From Vibrio sp. UCD-FRSSP16_30 (lineage in GTDB: Bacteria > Pseudomonadota > Gammaproteobacteria > Enterobacterales > Vibrionaceae), in assembly GCF_001676025.1 (NCBI RefSeq), contig NZ_LZFW01000084.1:1-64000 (forward strand): a stretch of 64,000 nucleotides of DNA, given 5' to 3'. The notes under the pieces were generated by a model, which searched no databases, was not told the DNA's origin, and saw only the letters and a list, made by a program, of their open reading frames with translations. The position numbers and the translations under genes were made by a program. This document shows, piece by piece, positions 1 through 9,004 of the stretch. Each line of letters opens with the position of its first letter. Positions within the stretch are counted from its first letter, which is position 1.

Positions 1-2
1 AA

Positions 3-293
3 CGAACGTATAATTTAATTCGATATCAAATGGTCGAACTCTGCTTAAATTTAAAGGGGAATTACCTTCCTTATCAGTTGAGTTTTAATGGAACCTTGGC
101 CCATATATCGGCGTTACTTGTTGGCTTACCTTACTCAACGCCGGGCGCAATTCCAAGGCAACTAAAAGGCTTCCATAACATGGCAGAAAGCTTAGTGCTG
201 GAGAGGCGAAGGGAAAGAACATTCCCAAGGGCAGTCAAACCTAGACCGCAGCGATATGCCAATAATAAAAAAGCCGTTCACACTCTTAAGTGA
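3..293 (+). CDS. IS4-family transposase, C-terminal part (truncated by window edge)
   Basis: The reading frame is open from the window edge, so the ATG at 30 is an internal Met and not the start. The residues just before it read RTYNLIRYQM, which lines up with the LLAYNLVRYQM stretch of E. coli IS4 transposase. Downstream come QLSFNG, a PG.IP segment and a basic tail (RRRERTFPRAVKPRPQRY), all typical of the C-terminus of DDE transposases of the IS4 family. The catalytic DDE residues should lie upstream, off the window. The last codons lie inside the terminal inverted repeat of the element. Whether the full gene is intact is unknown. Confidence 0.85.
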   Translation, partial: RTYNLIRYQMVELCLNLKGNYLPYQLSFNGTLAHISALLVGLPYSTPGAIPRQLKGFHNMAESLVLERRRERTFPRAVKPRPQRYANNKKAVHTLK

Positions 294-298
294 ACGGC
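261..298 (-). terminator. Intrinsic terminator formed by the IS end, downstream of glyA
   Basis: A perfect 9-bp stem (GCCGTTCAC at 273-281 with GTGAACGGC at 290-298, 8-nt loop) is followed on the minus strand by TTTTTTATTATT. It lies about 50 nt after the glyA stop codon in the glyA direction. The stem overlaps the last codons of the IS transposase and its inverted repeat, so this terminator is supplied by the insertion sequence. Confidence 0.75.
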
Positions 299-348
299 AT
301 TAAGCCATAAGGCTCGTTTTTTGTGAGTTCCAAAAGCTAACTAAACGC

Positions 349-1599
349 TTATGCGTAAACTGGCTTACGGTTACAAATCTCTAGTACTTTCACTTTCGTT
401 GCTTCAATTACAGACTCATCACCTAGGTTGTCTAGAATGTCACACATCCAGCCAGCAAGGTTTTTCGCATCGGTTTCAGTGAAGCCGCGACGAGTAATTG
501 ATGGAGAACCAACACGAATACCAGAAGTCACAAATGGGCTACGTGGATCGTTTGGTACTGAGTTTTTGTTTACTGTAATGTTAGCCGCACCTAGTGCAGC
601 GTCCGCTTCTTTACCAGTAATGTCTTTATCAATCAGGTCAACAAGGAACAAGTGGTTCTCAGTTGAACCAGAAACGATGTTGTATCCACGAGCTAAGAAC
701 TCAGCAACCATCGCTTTAGCATTCGCAACAACGCGAGCTTGGTAGTCTTTAAACTCAGGCTCTAGTGCTTCTTTAAATGCAACCGCTTTACCCGCGATAA
801 CATGCATTAGAGGGCCACCCTGACCACCAGGGAATACCGCTGAGTTTAGTTTCTTGTAAAGAGCTTCACCTTCGTTAGAAAGGATTAGACCGCCACGAGG
901 ACCCGCAAGTGTTTTATGAGTCGTGGTTGTTACAACGTGTGCGTGCGGTACTGGGTTTGGATAAACGCCAGCAGCAATAAGACCGGCAACGTGAGCCATA
1001 TCAACAAAGAAATAAGCGTCAACTTTGTCTGCGATTTCACGCATACGAGCCCAATCACACACTTGTGAATAAGCAGAGAAGCCACCAATGATCATTTTTG
1101 GTTTATGCTCAACCGCTAGTGCTTCCATCTCTTCGTAGTCAATCTGACCATTCTCATCAATACCGTAAGGAATGATGTTGTAAAGCTTACCTGAGAAGTT
1201 TACTGGAGAACCGTGAGTTAAATGACCACCGTGAGCCAAGCTCATACCTAGTACAGTATCGCCAGCATTAAGAAGTGCCATATAAACAGCATTGTTTGCT
1301 TGAGAGCCAGAGTGTGGCTGAACGTTCGCGTATTCTGAACCAAACAACTCACATGCACGTTCGATAGCAAGTGTTTCTACCTTATCAACGTACTCACAGC
1401 CACCGTAGTAGCGTTTGCCTGGGTAACCTTCAGCATACTTGTTGGTCAACTGTGAACCCTGTGCTTCCATTACACGTGGGCTTGTATAGTTTTCTGAAGC
1501 GATAAGCTCAATGTGCTCTTCTTGGCGCACTGTCTCTTCTTGAATAGCGGTAAATAGGTCCGCATCATAATCAGCGATATTCATATCACGCTTTAGCAT
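349..1599 (-). CDS. glyA: Serine hydroxymethyltransferase
   Basis: GlyA is a PLP enzyme that interconverts serine and glycine and transfers the one-carbon unit to tetrahydrofolate; it is the main source of C1 units for purine, thymidylate and methionine synthesis in the cytoplasm. The protein is 416 aa, the usual length (E. coli 417). The PLP-binding lysine is K229 in [14 protein letters not shown], and the ELIASENY segment sits at 31-38. The open frame runs 25 codons further upstream, but the start at 1599 (MLKRDM) is chosen because it follows AGGAGA and matches the family N-terminus. A PurR box lies upstream. An IS4-family element has inserted in its terminator region. Confidence 0.97.
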   Translation of the reverse strand: MLKRDMNIADYDADLFTAIQEETVRQEEHIELIASENYTSPRVMEAQGSQLTNKYAEGYPGKRYYGGCEYVDKVETLAIERACELFGSEYANVQPHSGSQANNAVYMALLNAGDTVLGMSLAHGGHLTHGSPVNFSGKLYNIIPYGIDENGQIDYEEMEALAVEHKPKMIIGGFSAYSQVCDWARMREIADKVDAYFFVDMAHVAGLIAAGVYPNPVPHAHVVTTTTHKTLAGPRGGLILSNEGEALYKKLNSAVFPGGQGGPLMHVIAGKAVAFKEALEPEFKDYQARVVANAKAMVAEFLARGYNIVSGSTENHLFLVDLIDKDITGKEADAALGAANITVNKNSVPNDPRSPFVTSGIRVGSPSITRRGFTETDAKNLAGWMCDILDNLGDESVIEATKVKVLEICNRKPVYA

Positions 1600-1921
1600 C
1601 TGTCTCTCCTGACTCAGATTAAACTGTAAATGGCAAAAAACCACACAATGAACGAAAGCAAACGTTTCCGTCACGGTAATGGCAGCATTTTACCGAAATA
1701 AACTTGTATAACAAATTTTATTGTCCCTGTTTCCTATAAACATATTCTCTTAAATTGCTTACAGAATAAAGAGTAATCTTGGGATTCTCTGTTTGAATGC
1801 GCTCAAATTTACAGCGTGTAAATCAAAACTTACACGCGGTTGGTAAAAAAATTATGCAAAGAGTTCGGTAATACACATTTTTCCTATACTATTCGCGGCT
1901 GATTTAGCAAGGTTAAGTACA
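1600..1921. other. Divergent intergenic region glyA / YitT-type gene
   Basis: This 322-bp region carries the promoters of two divergent genes. The PurR box at 1656-1671 belongs to glyA. On the plus strand a TATACT hexamer at 1885-1890 could be the -10 element of the membrane protein gene at 1922, but no good -35 was seen. No other feature was recognised. Confidence 0.5.
1656..1671 (-). promoter_or_regulatory. PurR operator upstream of glyA
   Basis: The sequence AAGCAAACGTTTCCGT matches the PurR consensus ACGCAAACGTTTNCGT at 14 of the 15 specified positions. It lies 57-72 nt upstream of the glyA start. PurR repression of glyA is established in E. coli, so the site fits the gene. No clear MetR site was identified. 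Confidence 0.8.
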
Positions 1922-2521
1922 ATGAACAAACATAGCTTTCTCGAAGATTGCGCTGCAATTTTTACTGGTACGCTGCTCGTTGCAGTCGGTATTTATTTCT
2001 TAAAGTCATCATCGATGATTGTGGGAGGGACCGCAGGCGTTGCCTTACTATTTACCCAGTTCATCGACCTTAGCTTTGGTACTATGTACTTTTTGGTTAA
2101 TATCCCATTTTACTTTCTTGCTTGGTTTCGTTTAGGTAAGCGCTTCACAATTAACAGTATTGTCTGTGTCTCTTTAGTTTCGGTAATGGCGGATAATCTG
2201 CACTATGTATTGCAGTTTAAATTGCTCTCACCGGCATTTGCAGCTGTTGCAGGAGGTACTTTTATTGGCTTAGGTCTACTTGTGCTGTTTCGTCATCGCG
2301 CCAGCTTAGGTGGGTCAAACGTACTGTGTTTAGTTATTCAAGATAAGATGGGAATATCGGTAGGTAAGAGTCAATTGCTGTTTGATACCACAATTCTTGT
2401 TTGTTCTCTGTATTTCATTCCTTTAACGCTGATTGCTTGGTCTATTTTTGCGGCGCTGTTCATTAACCTGATCTTATGGATGAATCACAAGCCCACTCGC
2501 TACACCGTCCAATATAAATAA
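1922..2521 (+). CDS. YitT family membrane protein (DUF161)
   Basis: An inner-membrane protein of 199 aa with about five or six hydrophobic segments (near residues 12-30, 35-50, 52-68, 78-96, 103-122 and 150-190). The segment FLKSSSMIVGGTAGVALL near the N-terminus and GLGLLVLFRHRASLGGSNVL in the middle are typical of the YitT membrane domain. Larger YitT proteins carry a C-terminal cytosolic DUF2179 domain; it is absent here, and the protein ends in a short basic tail. The function of the family is not known; a transport role is often suggested. AAGG lies 9 nt before the ATG. The gene stands alone, divergent from glyA. Confidence 0.85.
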   Translation: MNKHSFLEDCAAIFTGTLLVAVGIYFLKSSSMIVGGTAGVALLFTQFIDLSFGTMYFLVNIPFYFLAWFRLGKRFTINSIVCVSLVSVMADNLHYVLQFKLLSPAFAAVAGGTFIGLGLLVLFRHRASLGGSNVLCLVIQDKMGISVGKSQLLFDTTILVCSLYFIPLTLIAWSIFAALFINLILWMNHKPTRYTVQYK

Positions 2522-2529
2522 ACAAAAAG

Positions 2530-2556
2530 AAAAGGGAGGCTATGGGCCTCCCTTTT
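2530..2556. terminator. Bidirectional intrinsic terminator
   Basis: A GGGAGGC/GCCTCCC stem with a 5-nt loop is flanked by AAAA and TTTT, so it can serve both the YitT-type gene (plus) and gmhB (minus), which converge here. Confidence 0.85.
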
Positions 2557-2604
2557 CATAAATGTCACATCATTACGAATAGTGTTACGGTTTGTATCGT
2601 CTAC

Positions 2605-3156
2605 TTATGATTCAAGATAAGCAGGTACATCGGCAATACTATCTAGGATGATACTGGCAAGCTCTTCGCCTTTCTCTGTGACTGGCTTTCCTGTGCGAAC
2701 TAAAATCTTAGTCCCAACGCCCGCGGCTTCAGCGGCCATTAAGTCTTCCGCTTTATCTCCGACCATCACCGAGTTTTCCATATCTATTTTCAGAAAGTCT
2801 CTTGCTGAAATAAACATGCCAGGCTTAGGTTTGCGACAATCACAATCTTGTTTGTATTGACCAATACCGTGCTCTGGGTGATGAGGGCAGTAATAGATAC
2901 CATCCAGCTCGACTCCATTATCAGAGAAGTTCCAATCCATCCATTGCGTTAAAGACTCAAATCGGTCTTCACTAAATTTTCCGCGAGCAATGCCCGACTG
3001 ATTGGTTACCAATACCAACATATAGCCCATTTGTTTAAGCTTCTTAGTCGCTTCAAACACCCCAGGGATATACTCAAAATCATGCTCATCATGTACATAG
3101 CCATGATCGACATTAATGACACCGTCACGATCCAAAAAAACAGCAGGTTTAGACAC
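2605..3156 (-). CDS. gmhB: D-glycero-beta-D-manno-heptose-1,7-bisphosphate 7-phosphatase
   Basis: GmhB removes the C7 phosphate of heptose 1,7-bisphosphate in the ADP-heptose pathway for the lipopolysaccharide inner core. The protein is 183 aa and has the HAD-superfamily nucleophile motif FLDRDG (D9, D11), a TNQSG motif near 51-55, the K/D-containing MVGDKAED motif near 131-138, and the zinc loop that marks this subgroup (C90, H92, C105, C107). It starts with GTG at 3156. It is divergent from metN. Histidinol-phosphatase is the closest alternative, but no his genes are nearby and the sequence fits GmhB throughout. Confidence 0.95.
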   Translation of the reverse strand: MSKPAVFLDRDGVINVDHGYVHDEHDFEYIPGVFEATKKLKQMGYMLVLVTNQSGIARGKFSEDRFESLTQWMDWNFSDNGVELDGIYYCPHHPEHGIGQYKQDCDCRKPKPGMFISARDFLKIDMENSVMVGDKAEDLMAAEAAGVGTKILVRTGKPVTEKGEELASIILDSIADVPAYLES

Positions 3157-3231
3157 GATAAATTACTCTGTTTTGCTTCATCAATATGCTGACAATTATC
3201 GCACGCTTTGTTCTATCTCGCACCTATGATT

Positions 3232-3263
3232 TAAGTTTTAGACGTCTAGACGTAAAAATATCT
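3232..3263 (+). promoter_or_regulatory. MetJ operator (tandem met boxes) upstream of metN
   Basis: Four adjacent 8-bp boxes can be laid out: TAAGTTTT, AGACGTCT (3240-3247, a perfect match to the met box consensus), AGACGTAA and AAATATCT. Tandem met boxes are the established binding pattern of the MetJ repressor with S-adenosylmethionine. The array lies about 75 nt upstream of the metN start. Confidence 0.9.
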
Positions 3264-3337
3264 ATTGACTTAGGTCAATGAAATATCTAGCATCGGTGCA
3301 AGATTTAAAACCCTCTCCCAATCAAGTAGGCTTTTTG

Positions 3338-4372
3338 ATGATAGAGATCAAGCAAGTTAACAAGGTATTCTACCAAGGCTCAACACCCATCAACGCTTTG
3401 AAAGATATCAATTTAACCGTCGCCTCAGGTAACATATTTGGTGTTATCGGTTCTTCTGGCGCGGGAAAAAGTACTCTTATTCGTTGCGTCAATATGCTTG
3501 AAGCACCAAGTAGTGGTGAAGTCATTGTCGATGGTATTGACCTAACTAAGCTATCAAAAGCCGAGCTTTCTCAAGCTCGCCGCAATATTGGAATGATTTT
3601 TCAGCATTTCAATCTACTGTCTTCACGAACTGTATTTAACAATATTGCACTGCCGTTAGAGCTTGCAGGTAAGAGCAAAGAATACATCGAGAAAAAAGTC
3701 ACTGAACTACTTGGACTTGTTGGTCTTGCTGATAAGCGTGATACCTACCCTGCTAACTTAAGTGGCGGTCAAAAGCAGCGTGTTGCAATAGCTCGAGCGC
3801 TATCAAGTGATCCTAAAGTACTACTGTGTGATGAAGCCACCAGCGCCCTTGATCCTGCAACGACTCAATCTATTTTGGGTCTGTTAAAAACGATCAACCG
3901 TAAACTAGGCATTACTATTTTAATCATCACTCACGAAATGGATGTTGTTAAAAACATCTGTCATGAAGTGGCGATTATTGGTGGTGGTAAGCTTGTCGAA
4001 AAAGGCACTGTTGGTGAGATTTTTGCTCATCCTAAAACTGAGCTTGCTCACCAATTTATACGTTCAACTCTGGATCTTTCTATTCCAGAAGATTATGAAT
4101 CTCGCTTGTTGCCAGAAAGAGTCGAAGGAAGCTACGCGCTTGTTCGACTAGAGTTCACAGGCGCCAGTGTTAATGCACCTGTCATTAGTCAGATTGCACG
4201 TAAATTCAATATTGATATCTCCATTCTTAGCTCAGATCTTGATTACGCCGGCGGCGTTAAGTTTGGCATGATGGTGGCGGAAGTGTTCGGTGATGAAGAA
4301 TCCTATGATGCTGCAATTCAATATCTTGAAGACCAAAAAATTAAAGTAGAGGTGCTTGGCTATGTCTTATGA
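3338..4372 (+). CDS. metN: D-/L-methionine ABC importer, ATP-binding protein
   Basis: MetN is the ATPase of the MetNIQ methionine importer, on the cytoplasmic face of the inner membrane. The 344-aa product has Walker [10 protein letters not shown] (38-46), the LSGGQ signature (141-145), Walker B VLLCDEAT (161-168) and a C-terminal NIL domain (about 265-340), which in this family binds methionine and inhibits transport when methionine is plentiful. The frame opens at 3278, but the ATG at 3338 (MIEIKQ) fits the family N-terminus and usual length (E. coli 343). The 3' end overlaps metI by 11 nt. MetJ boxes lie upstream. Confidence 0.97.
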   Translation: MIEIKQVNKVFYQGSTPINALKDINLTVASGNIFGVIGSSGAGKSTLIRCVNMLEAPSSGEVIVDGIDLTKLSKAELSQARRNIGMIFQHFNLLSSRTVFNNIALPLELAGKSKEYIEKKVTELLGLVGLADKRDTYPANLSGGQKQRVAIARALSSDPKVLLCDEATSALDPATTQSILGLLKTINRKLGITILIITHEMDVVKNICHEVAIIGGGKLVEKGTVGEIFAHPKTELAHQFIRSTLDLSIPEDYESRLLPERVEGSYALVRLEFTGASVNAPVISQIARKFNIDISILSSDLDYAGGVKFGMMVAEVFGDEESYDAAIQYLEDQKIKVEVLGYVL

Positions 4373-5039
4373 TGTATTAATTGACTGGTTTAACGCCAAT
4401 ACAGCCCTGCTGCTTAAAGCAACATGGCAAACTCTCTATATGGTCGCCTTTTCCGGTATTGTCGGCTTTGCAGTCGGTATTCCACTAGGCGTTATCCTGC
4501 ACACATCTAAACGTGGCGGCCTTTTGGAAAATCCTCGCCTAAATACCATTTTAGGTGGCATCGTCAATATTGGTCGTAGTGTTCCTTTCATTGTTTTAAT
4601 GGTGGCGATTATTCCATTTACAAAACTATTGATTGGTACATTTATCGGGACTACAGCGGCAATTGTTCCACTGACTATTGGCGCAATCCCATTTGTTGCA
4701 CGCTTAGTTGAAGGCGCACTACTGGAAGTACCTACTGGCTTAGTAGAGGCAGCTCAATCTATGGGCGCAACACCTTTGCAGATCATCAAAAAAGTACTGT
4801 TACCAGAAGCGCTACCGACTATTATCAACTCAGTTACTATCACGCTAGTCACACTAGTCAGTTACTCAGCAATGGCGGGAACAGTGGGCGGTGGTGGCCT
4901 TGGTGACGTGGCTATTCGATACGGTTTCTACCGCTATGATGTTGTCATCATGGCAGTGACCATAGTTATGCTTATTATATTAGTGCAAATCATTCAATCT
5001 GTGGGTGATGCATTGGTGAATAAATTTGACCACAGATAA
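4362..5039 (+). CDS. metI: Methionine ABC transporter permease
   Basis: MetI forms the membrane channel of the MetNIQ importer. The 225-aa protein has about five membrane segments and the ABC permease EAA-type loop near [24 protein letters not shown], which contacts MetN. The ATG at 4362 was chosen over an in-frame TTG at 4356; it overlaps the end of metN by 11 nt with GAGGTG upstream, pointing to translational coupling. It is the second gene of the metNIQ operon. Confidence 0.96.
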   Translation: MSYDVLIDWFNANTALLLKATWQTLYMVAFSGIVGFAVGIPLGVILHTSKRGGLLENPRLNTILGGIVNIGRSVPFIVLMVAIIPFTKLLIGTFIGTTAAIVPLTIGAIPFVARLVEGALLEVPTGLVEAAQSMGATPLQIIKKVLLPEALPTIINSVTITLVTLVSYSAMAGTVGGGGLGDVAIRYGFYRYDVVIMAVTIVMLIILVQIIQSVGDALVNKFDHR

Positions 5040-5071
5040 GAATTAAAAATTAGAATTATACGGAGATAAAC

Positions 5072-5881
5072 ATGAAATTTAATCTAAAACACATTTTCGC
5101 AGTTGCGGTAACAGCTTCAGCACTTATCCTGAGTGGCTGTGGCGATAAAGAACAAGATCAAAACACCATCAAAGTAGGTGTAATGGCTGGCGCCGAAGCT
5201 CAAGTAGCAGAAATTGCAGCAAAAGTAGCAAAAGATAAATACGGTCTTGATGTAGAGCTTATCACTTTCACAGATTACGTTACGCCAAACGCTGCACTAG
5301 ATGATGGTTCTGTAGATGTGAATGCATTCCAACACAAACCATACCTTGATCAGCAAATTAAAGATCGTAGCTACAAATTAGCGATTGCTGGCAACACTTT
5401 TGTTTACCCTATCGCTGGCTACTCTAAGAAAATCAAATCTCTAGATGAGCTAAAAGAAGGTGATCGCATTGCAGTGCCAAACGATCCAACGAACCTAGGT
5501 CGTTCTCTACTTCTTCTTCAACAACAAGGTTTGATTGAACTAAGCAAAGACTCTGGCCTACAGGCAACCGTTCGTGATATCACTGCTAACCCTAAAAAGA
5601 TCAAGATCGTTGAACTAGAAGCTGCGCAGCTAACTCGTTCTCTTGACGATATGGAACTGGCTATCATCAACACAACGTTTGCAAGCTCTATTGACCTATC
5701 GCCACAACGCGACGGTATCTTTGTTGAAGATAAAGAGTCTCCATACACAAACCTAATTGTTGCGCGTGAAGATAACATCAACAACGAAAACGTTAAAAAC
5801 TTTGTAAAAGCTTACCAAACTGAAGAAGTATACCAAGGTGCTTCTGAAATCTTTAAAGGTGGCGTAGTTAAAGGCTGGTAA
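5072..5881 (+). CDS. metQ: Methionine-binding lipoprotein
   Basis: MetQ is the substrate-binding protein of the importer, anchored in the inner membrane by a lipid on the periplasmic side. The 269-aa precursor has a lipoprotein signal peptide with lipobox LSGC (C23). The mature part begins the NlpA/MetQ fold (IKVGVMAGAEAQ). A good GGAG ribosome binding site precedes the ATG. It follows metI after 32 nt and is closed by a strong terminator, so it ends the operon. Confidence 0.96.
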   Translation: MKFNLKHIFAVAVTASALILSGCGDKEQDQNTIKVGVMAGAEAQVAEIAAKVAKDKYGLDVELITFTDYVTPNAALDDGSVDVNAFQHKPYLDQQIKDRSYKLAIAGNTFVYPIAGYSKKIKSLDELKEGDRIAVPNDPTNLGRSLLLLQQQGLIELSKDSGLQATVRDITANPKKIKIVELEAAQLTRSLDDMELAIINTTFASSIDLSPQRDGIFVEDKESPYTNLIVAREDNINNENVKNFVKAYQTEEVYQGASEIFKGGVVKGW

Positions 5882-5921
5882 TCCCTCCCTTTTAGCCCCG
5901 AGCTTTACAATGCTTAACATT

Positions 5922-5955
5922 AAAAAGCGCTATTCTTTCGAATAGCGTTTTTTTT
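5922..5955 (+). terminator. Terminator of the metNIQ operon
   Basis: CGCTATTC (5928-5935) pairs with GAATAGCG (5940-5947) across a TTTC tetraloop, followed by a run of T. It lies 40 nt after metQ. Confidence 0.9.
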
Positions 5956-6168
5956 GAATTATGCAATTCGATATCGCTGAGCTAAAACTTCTATCTAGAG
6001 ATCCCTAAAGAATACTTCCCTACCCATACTCACTCTATTCAATATTACATCTTCAATCTAATCTTGCGTCTAATACAGATAAGCTATGTTGCTTTAATCT
6101 GATGGGGCAATGACGTGACAGGGAATCAATAAGGAATGTTGAGGTTGCTCGTTGCTAAACTCCAAAAG
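5956..6168. other. Intergenic spacer between two terminators
   Basis: Nothing recognised between the metQ terminator and the abgT terminator: no open frame with a ribosome binding site, no RNA family and no obvious promoter. The gap from metQ to abgT is 390 bp in all. Confidence 0.4.
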
Positions 6169-6198
6169 AAAAGGTCAGCAATATGCTGACCTTTTTTT
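6169..6198. terminator. Terminator, probably of the abgT gene (bidirectional)
   Basis: AAAAGGTCAGCA and TGCTGACCTTTT form a perfect 12-bp stem with a 3-nt loop and T/A runs on both sides. It is about 70 nt beyond the abgT stop on the minus strand and about 290 nt beyond metQ on the plus strand. Confidence 0.85.
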
Positions 6199-6271
6199 AT
6201 TCCAAATTACTGCCTTTTAACTAGTAGCTAGCCTCGAATTCTACGCCAAACTACAGCACATCATTAAATCA

Positions 6272-7861
6272 TTATGGTGTATAGAAAGTTGCAGCGCCTG
6301 GGCCTACAGGTAGACCAAACACAAATACCCATAAGTAGAACAGTATCGACCAGCCAAACAAGAAACAAATAGAGTATGGCAACATGGTGGCAATCAATGT
6401 TCCTATCCCTAAGTTTTTCATGTAGCGAGTGGCAACGGCCAGAATTAAGCCAAAGTAGCTCATCATTGGTGTAATGATGTTCGTTGTAGAATCACCAATA
6501 CGGTATGCCGCTTGAATGGTTTCTGGTGCGTATCCGACTAACATTAACATTGGTACAAAGATTGGTGCAGTAACAGCCCATTGCGCCGATGCAGAGCCAA
6601 TCATCAAGTTAATAAAGCCACACATAATAATGAAGGCAAAAAACAGCATCGGACCTGTCAAACCAATAGTTTGTAGGAAGTCTGCACCCGCTACCGCAAA
6701 CACTTGACCAAAATTAGTCCAAGTAAAGAATGCAACAAACTGAGCGGCAAAGAATACTAGTACTATATAAAGCCCCATCGACGACATCGATTTGGCCATT
6801 GCATCAATGACATCACGGTCAGTTTTCATCGTGCCAACAACGCGGCCGTATACAAACCCTGGAATGGCAAAGAATACAAAGATAAAAGCAACAATACTCT
6901 TTAAAAATGGCGAGCCTGAAACTAATCCTGTATCAGGATGGCGAAGCGCTCCCCACTCAGGAACGACAGTTAACGCTATCAATGCACTTACGACAACTAC
7001 CGCAATACCCGCATATTTAAGACCTCGTTTTTCTTCAGCCTTAAGTGAGCCCATACTATCACTAGATAGATCTTCAGCCGCTTCTTCATCATTGTATTTA
7101 CCAAGTTTTGGCTCAACAATTTTCTCTGTAACGAAAGCACCGGTTATGGCGATAAAGAAAGTTGAAACAAGCATGAAGTACCAGTTTGCTTCAGGGCCTA
7201 CCGAGTAAGTAGGATCAATCATTTGCGCGGCAGTTTCAGTGATTCCAGATAACAGAGGATCAACAGTGCCAATAAGAAGATTGGCAGAATAACCACCGGA
7301 TACACCAGCAAATGCAGCCGCAAGACCGGCTAGTGGATGGCGACCTAGAGAGTGAAAAAGCATGGCGGCGAGCGGGATAAGAACGACATACCCTAGCTCC
7401 GAAGCTGTATTAGAAATAATACCAGCAAATACAACGGTGACTGTGACCATACGTTGTGATGCATTCATCACTAAGCCGCGCATTGCCGCAGACAACATAC
7501 CTGAATGCTCTGCAATCGCGACGCCTAGCATAGCAACCAACACCGTGCCTAAAGGGGCAAATCCCGTAAAGTTGGTCACCAGATTAGTCACGATTAAACG
7601 AAGCCCTTCACCATTAAGAAGGCTAACAACTTCAATGACACCGTCAGCACTGCGACCTGGTGCGCCTACTGGGCGAGGATCAAGAACGGAAACATCAAAA
7701 TATCCAGCGATGCCAGAAAGAACTAATATAGCCACACAAAAAATTGCAAATAAAGTGATTGGGTGTGGTAATAAATTGCCTAAGTATTCAACGCCATCCA
7801 AGAAACGGGTAAACAGCGGCTTTTTTGGCGGTTGTTGTGTTTGTGAAGCAGATGTACTCAC
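6272..7861 (-). CDS. abgT: AbgT family transporter
   Basis: A 529-aa inner-membrane protein of the AbgT family, whose members carry p-aminobenzoyl-glutamate (E. coli AbgT) or export sulfonamides (MtrF/YdaH). About a dozen hydrophobic segments are visible, with the loop GAPGRSADGVIEVVSLLNGEGLRLI near 67-91 and the GPEANWYFM and IGDSTTNIITPMMSYF segments characteristic of the family. The start is GTG at 7861 with GGAG 6 nt upstream. No abgAB hydrolase genes are nearby, so the true substrate cannot be inferred from context; export of antimetabolites is as plausible as folate-fragment uptake. Confidence 0.93.
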   Translation of the reverse strand: MSTSASQTQQPPKKPLFTRFLDGVEYLGNLLPHPITLFAIFCVAILVLSGIAGYFDVSVLDPRPVGAPGRSADGVIEVVSLLNGEGLRLIVTNLVTNFTGFAPLGTVLVAMLGVAIAEHSGMLSAAMRGLVMNASQRMVTVTVVFAGIISNTASELGYVVLIPLAAMLFHSLGRHPLAGLAAAFAGVSGGYSANLLIGTVDPLLSGITETAAQMIDPTYSVGPEANWYFMLVSTFFIAITGAFVTEKIVEPKLGKYNDEEAAEDLSSDSMGSLKAEEKRGLKYAGIAVVVVSALIALTVVPEWGALRHPDTGLVSGSPFLKSIVAFIFVFFAIPGFVYGRVVGTMKTDRDVIDAMAKSMSSMGLYIVLVFFAAQFVAFFTWTNFGQVFAVAGADFLQTIGLTGPMLFFAFIIMCGFINLMIGSASAQWAVTAPIFVPMLMLVGYAPETIQAAYRIGDSTTNIITPMMSYFGLILAVATRYMKNLGIGTLIATMLPYSICFLFGWSILFYLWVFVFGLPVGPGAATFYTP

Positions 7862-8224
7862 TGAGTTCTCCTTTAATTATTTTTATCTCCTTTCTTATTC
7901 TCAATATAAAATCGGAACAGCTTATTCCTACAACGCAGCAACAGTAACGTGCTAGAAAGGTGCTCGAAACATACATGAGTGAAGTAGAATTTAAAAGATG
8001 ACCAAATGATGACAAACTGGCTAACTCTATGAAAAAGAGCTTAAAAATCTGTGTTTTTTTTCAATAAATGCTTAAAAATCTTATATTAATGAATGAGTAA
8101 GCCGTGTTTACACAAGCTTACAGATTTACAGGTACCCCATAAGTAACCATTTGTTAAAAAGGGATATTCCGATTACATTGCTCGGCAAGTCTTATATCGC
8201 AGGTTAAAATTAGGAGTTGAGATA
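7862..8224. other. Divergent intergenic region abgT / trmO
   Basis: A 363-bp AT-rich spacer. The only structure seen is an imperfect dyad at 8097-8121, with outer arms GTAAGC/GCTTAC around GTGT/ACAC. It may be an operator. No RNA gene or small coding frame is supported. Confidence 0.4.
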
Positions 8225-8932
8225 ATGCACATGATTTCACCAATAGGGACGATCCATACCCCTTATAAAGAAAAGTTTGCGATTCCTAGACAGCCCAATC
8301 TAGCGCCAACAGTCACAACAGAGTTGCACCTTATTGGCGATGCAAATAACGAAGCCTGCGTTCGTGAACTAAAGCAGTTCTCGCATGTATGGCTATTGTT
8401 TTTATTTGATAAAAACATAGATGCCGGTTGGAAACCGACCGTGCGCCCTCCCCGTCTTGGAGGCAATGAAAGAATTGGCGTATTTGCCAGTCGAGCGACA
8501 TTTAGGCCCAACGCTATCGGTATGTCAGCGGTACAACTGCTTGATGTACAACAAAAGAATAATCAAGTAATCCTAAAATTGGGCAATGTTGACCTAGTAG
8601 ATGGCACCCCGATTATTGATATTAAGCCTTATATTCCCTACGCCGATAGCATTCCTGATGCGATAGGAGGTTACGCCGATGCTCCGCCGACTGCGGTTAC
8701 CGTTGTCTTTTCCAAACTTGCTGAGTCGGTTTTACAAGCGCATCCTGAATATCAATATCGCCAGCAAGCGCTTATCGAAATACTGGCGCAAGACCCTAGA
8801 CCTGCCTACAAAAAAAACAAGCCTGATAGCAAAGTGTATACCGTCAGCTTGTTTGAATGGGACGTTCAATTTAGTGCAAAAGATAACAGCATTACGGTGC
8901 TCAATATTGCCCCTTTAGCACAAAGCAATTGA
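8225..8932 (+). CDS. trmO: tRNA (adenine(37)-N6)-methyltransferase
   Basis: TrmO (TsaA/YaeB) uses S-adenosylmethionine to methylate N6 of t6A37 in threonine tRNAs. The 235-aa product matches the family along its length: PIGTIHTPYKEKFAIPRQP at the N-terminus, FSHVWLLFLF, the TVRPPRLGGN motif, FRPNAIGMS and LVDGTPIIDIKPYIPYADS in the UPF0066 beta-barrel, and LAQDPRPAYKK near the C-terminus. AGGAG precedes the ATG; a second ATG two codons later is possible. It lies 72 nt before proS on the same strand, an arrangement recalled from Vibrio and enterics. Confidence 0.95.
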   Translation: MHMISPIGTIHTPYKEKFAIPRQPNLAPTVTTELHLIGDANNEACVRELKQFSHVWLLFLFDKNIDAGWKPTVRPPRLGGNERIGVFASRATFRPNAIGMSAVQLLDVQQKNNQVILKLGNVDLVDGTPIIDIKPYIPYADSIPDAIGGYADAPPTAVTVVFSKLAESVLQAHPEYQYRQQALIEILAQDPRPAYKKNKPDSKVYTVSLFEWDVQFSAKDNSITVLNIAPLAQSN

Positions 8933-9004
8933 CTGTTATTATATAAGGCTATTTTTAGGGGCTGTGCTCCTAACTTTTCTATACATCTACAACGGAAAGC
9001 ATCA

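Larger units (their letters stand above)
1..302 (+). mobile_element. Right end of an IS4-family insertion sequence (partial)
   Basis: This is the 3' part of an IS4-family element cut off by the left window edge. Two things show it: the transposase C-terminus (separate entry), and the terminal sequence just after its stop codon. Read on the minus strand from 302, the end is TAATGCCGTTCACTTAAGA, which closely resembles the terminal inverted repeat I recall for E. coli IS4 (TAATGCCGATCAGTTAAGG). The element therefore most likely ends at 302. The flank at 303-314 is the palindrome AGCCATAAGGCT, the size expected for an IS4 target duplication (11-13 bp); the left copy would lie outside the window. 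The left end and the full length cannot be seen. Confidence 0.85.

Noticed and set aside
150..250. A glycine riboswitch or other structured RNA near glyA (GGAGAGGCGAAGGG looked suggestive)
   Set aside because: The stretch is in frame with the IS4 transposase C-terminus and lacks the rest of the aptamer; it is downstream, not upstream, of glyA.
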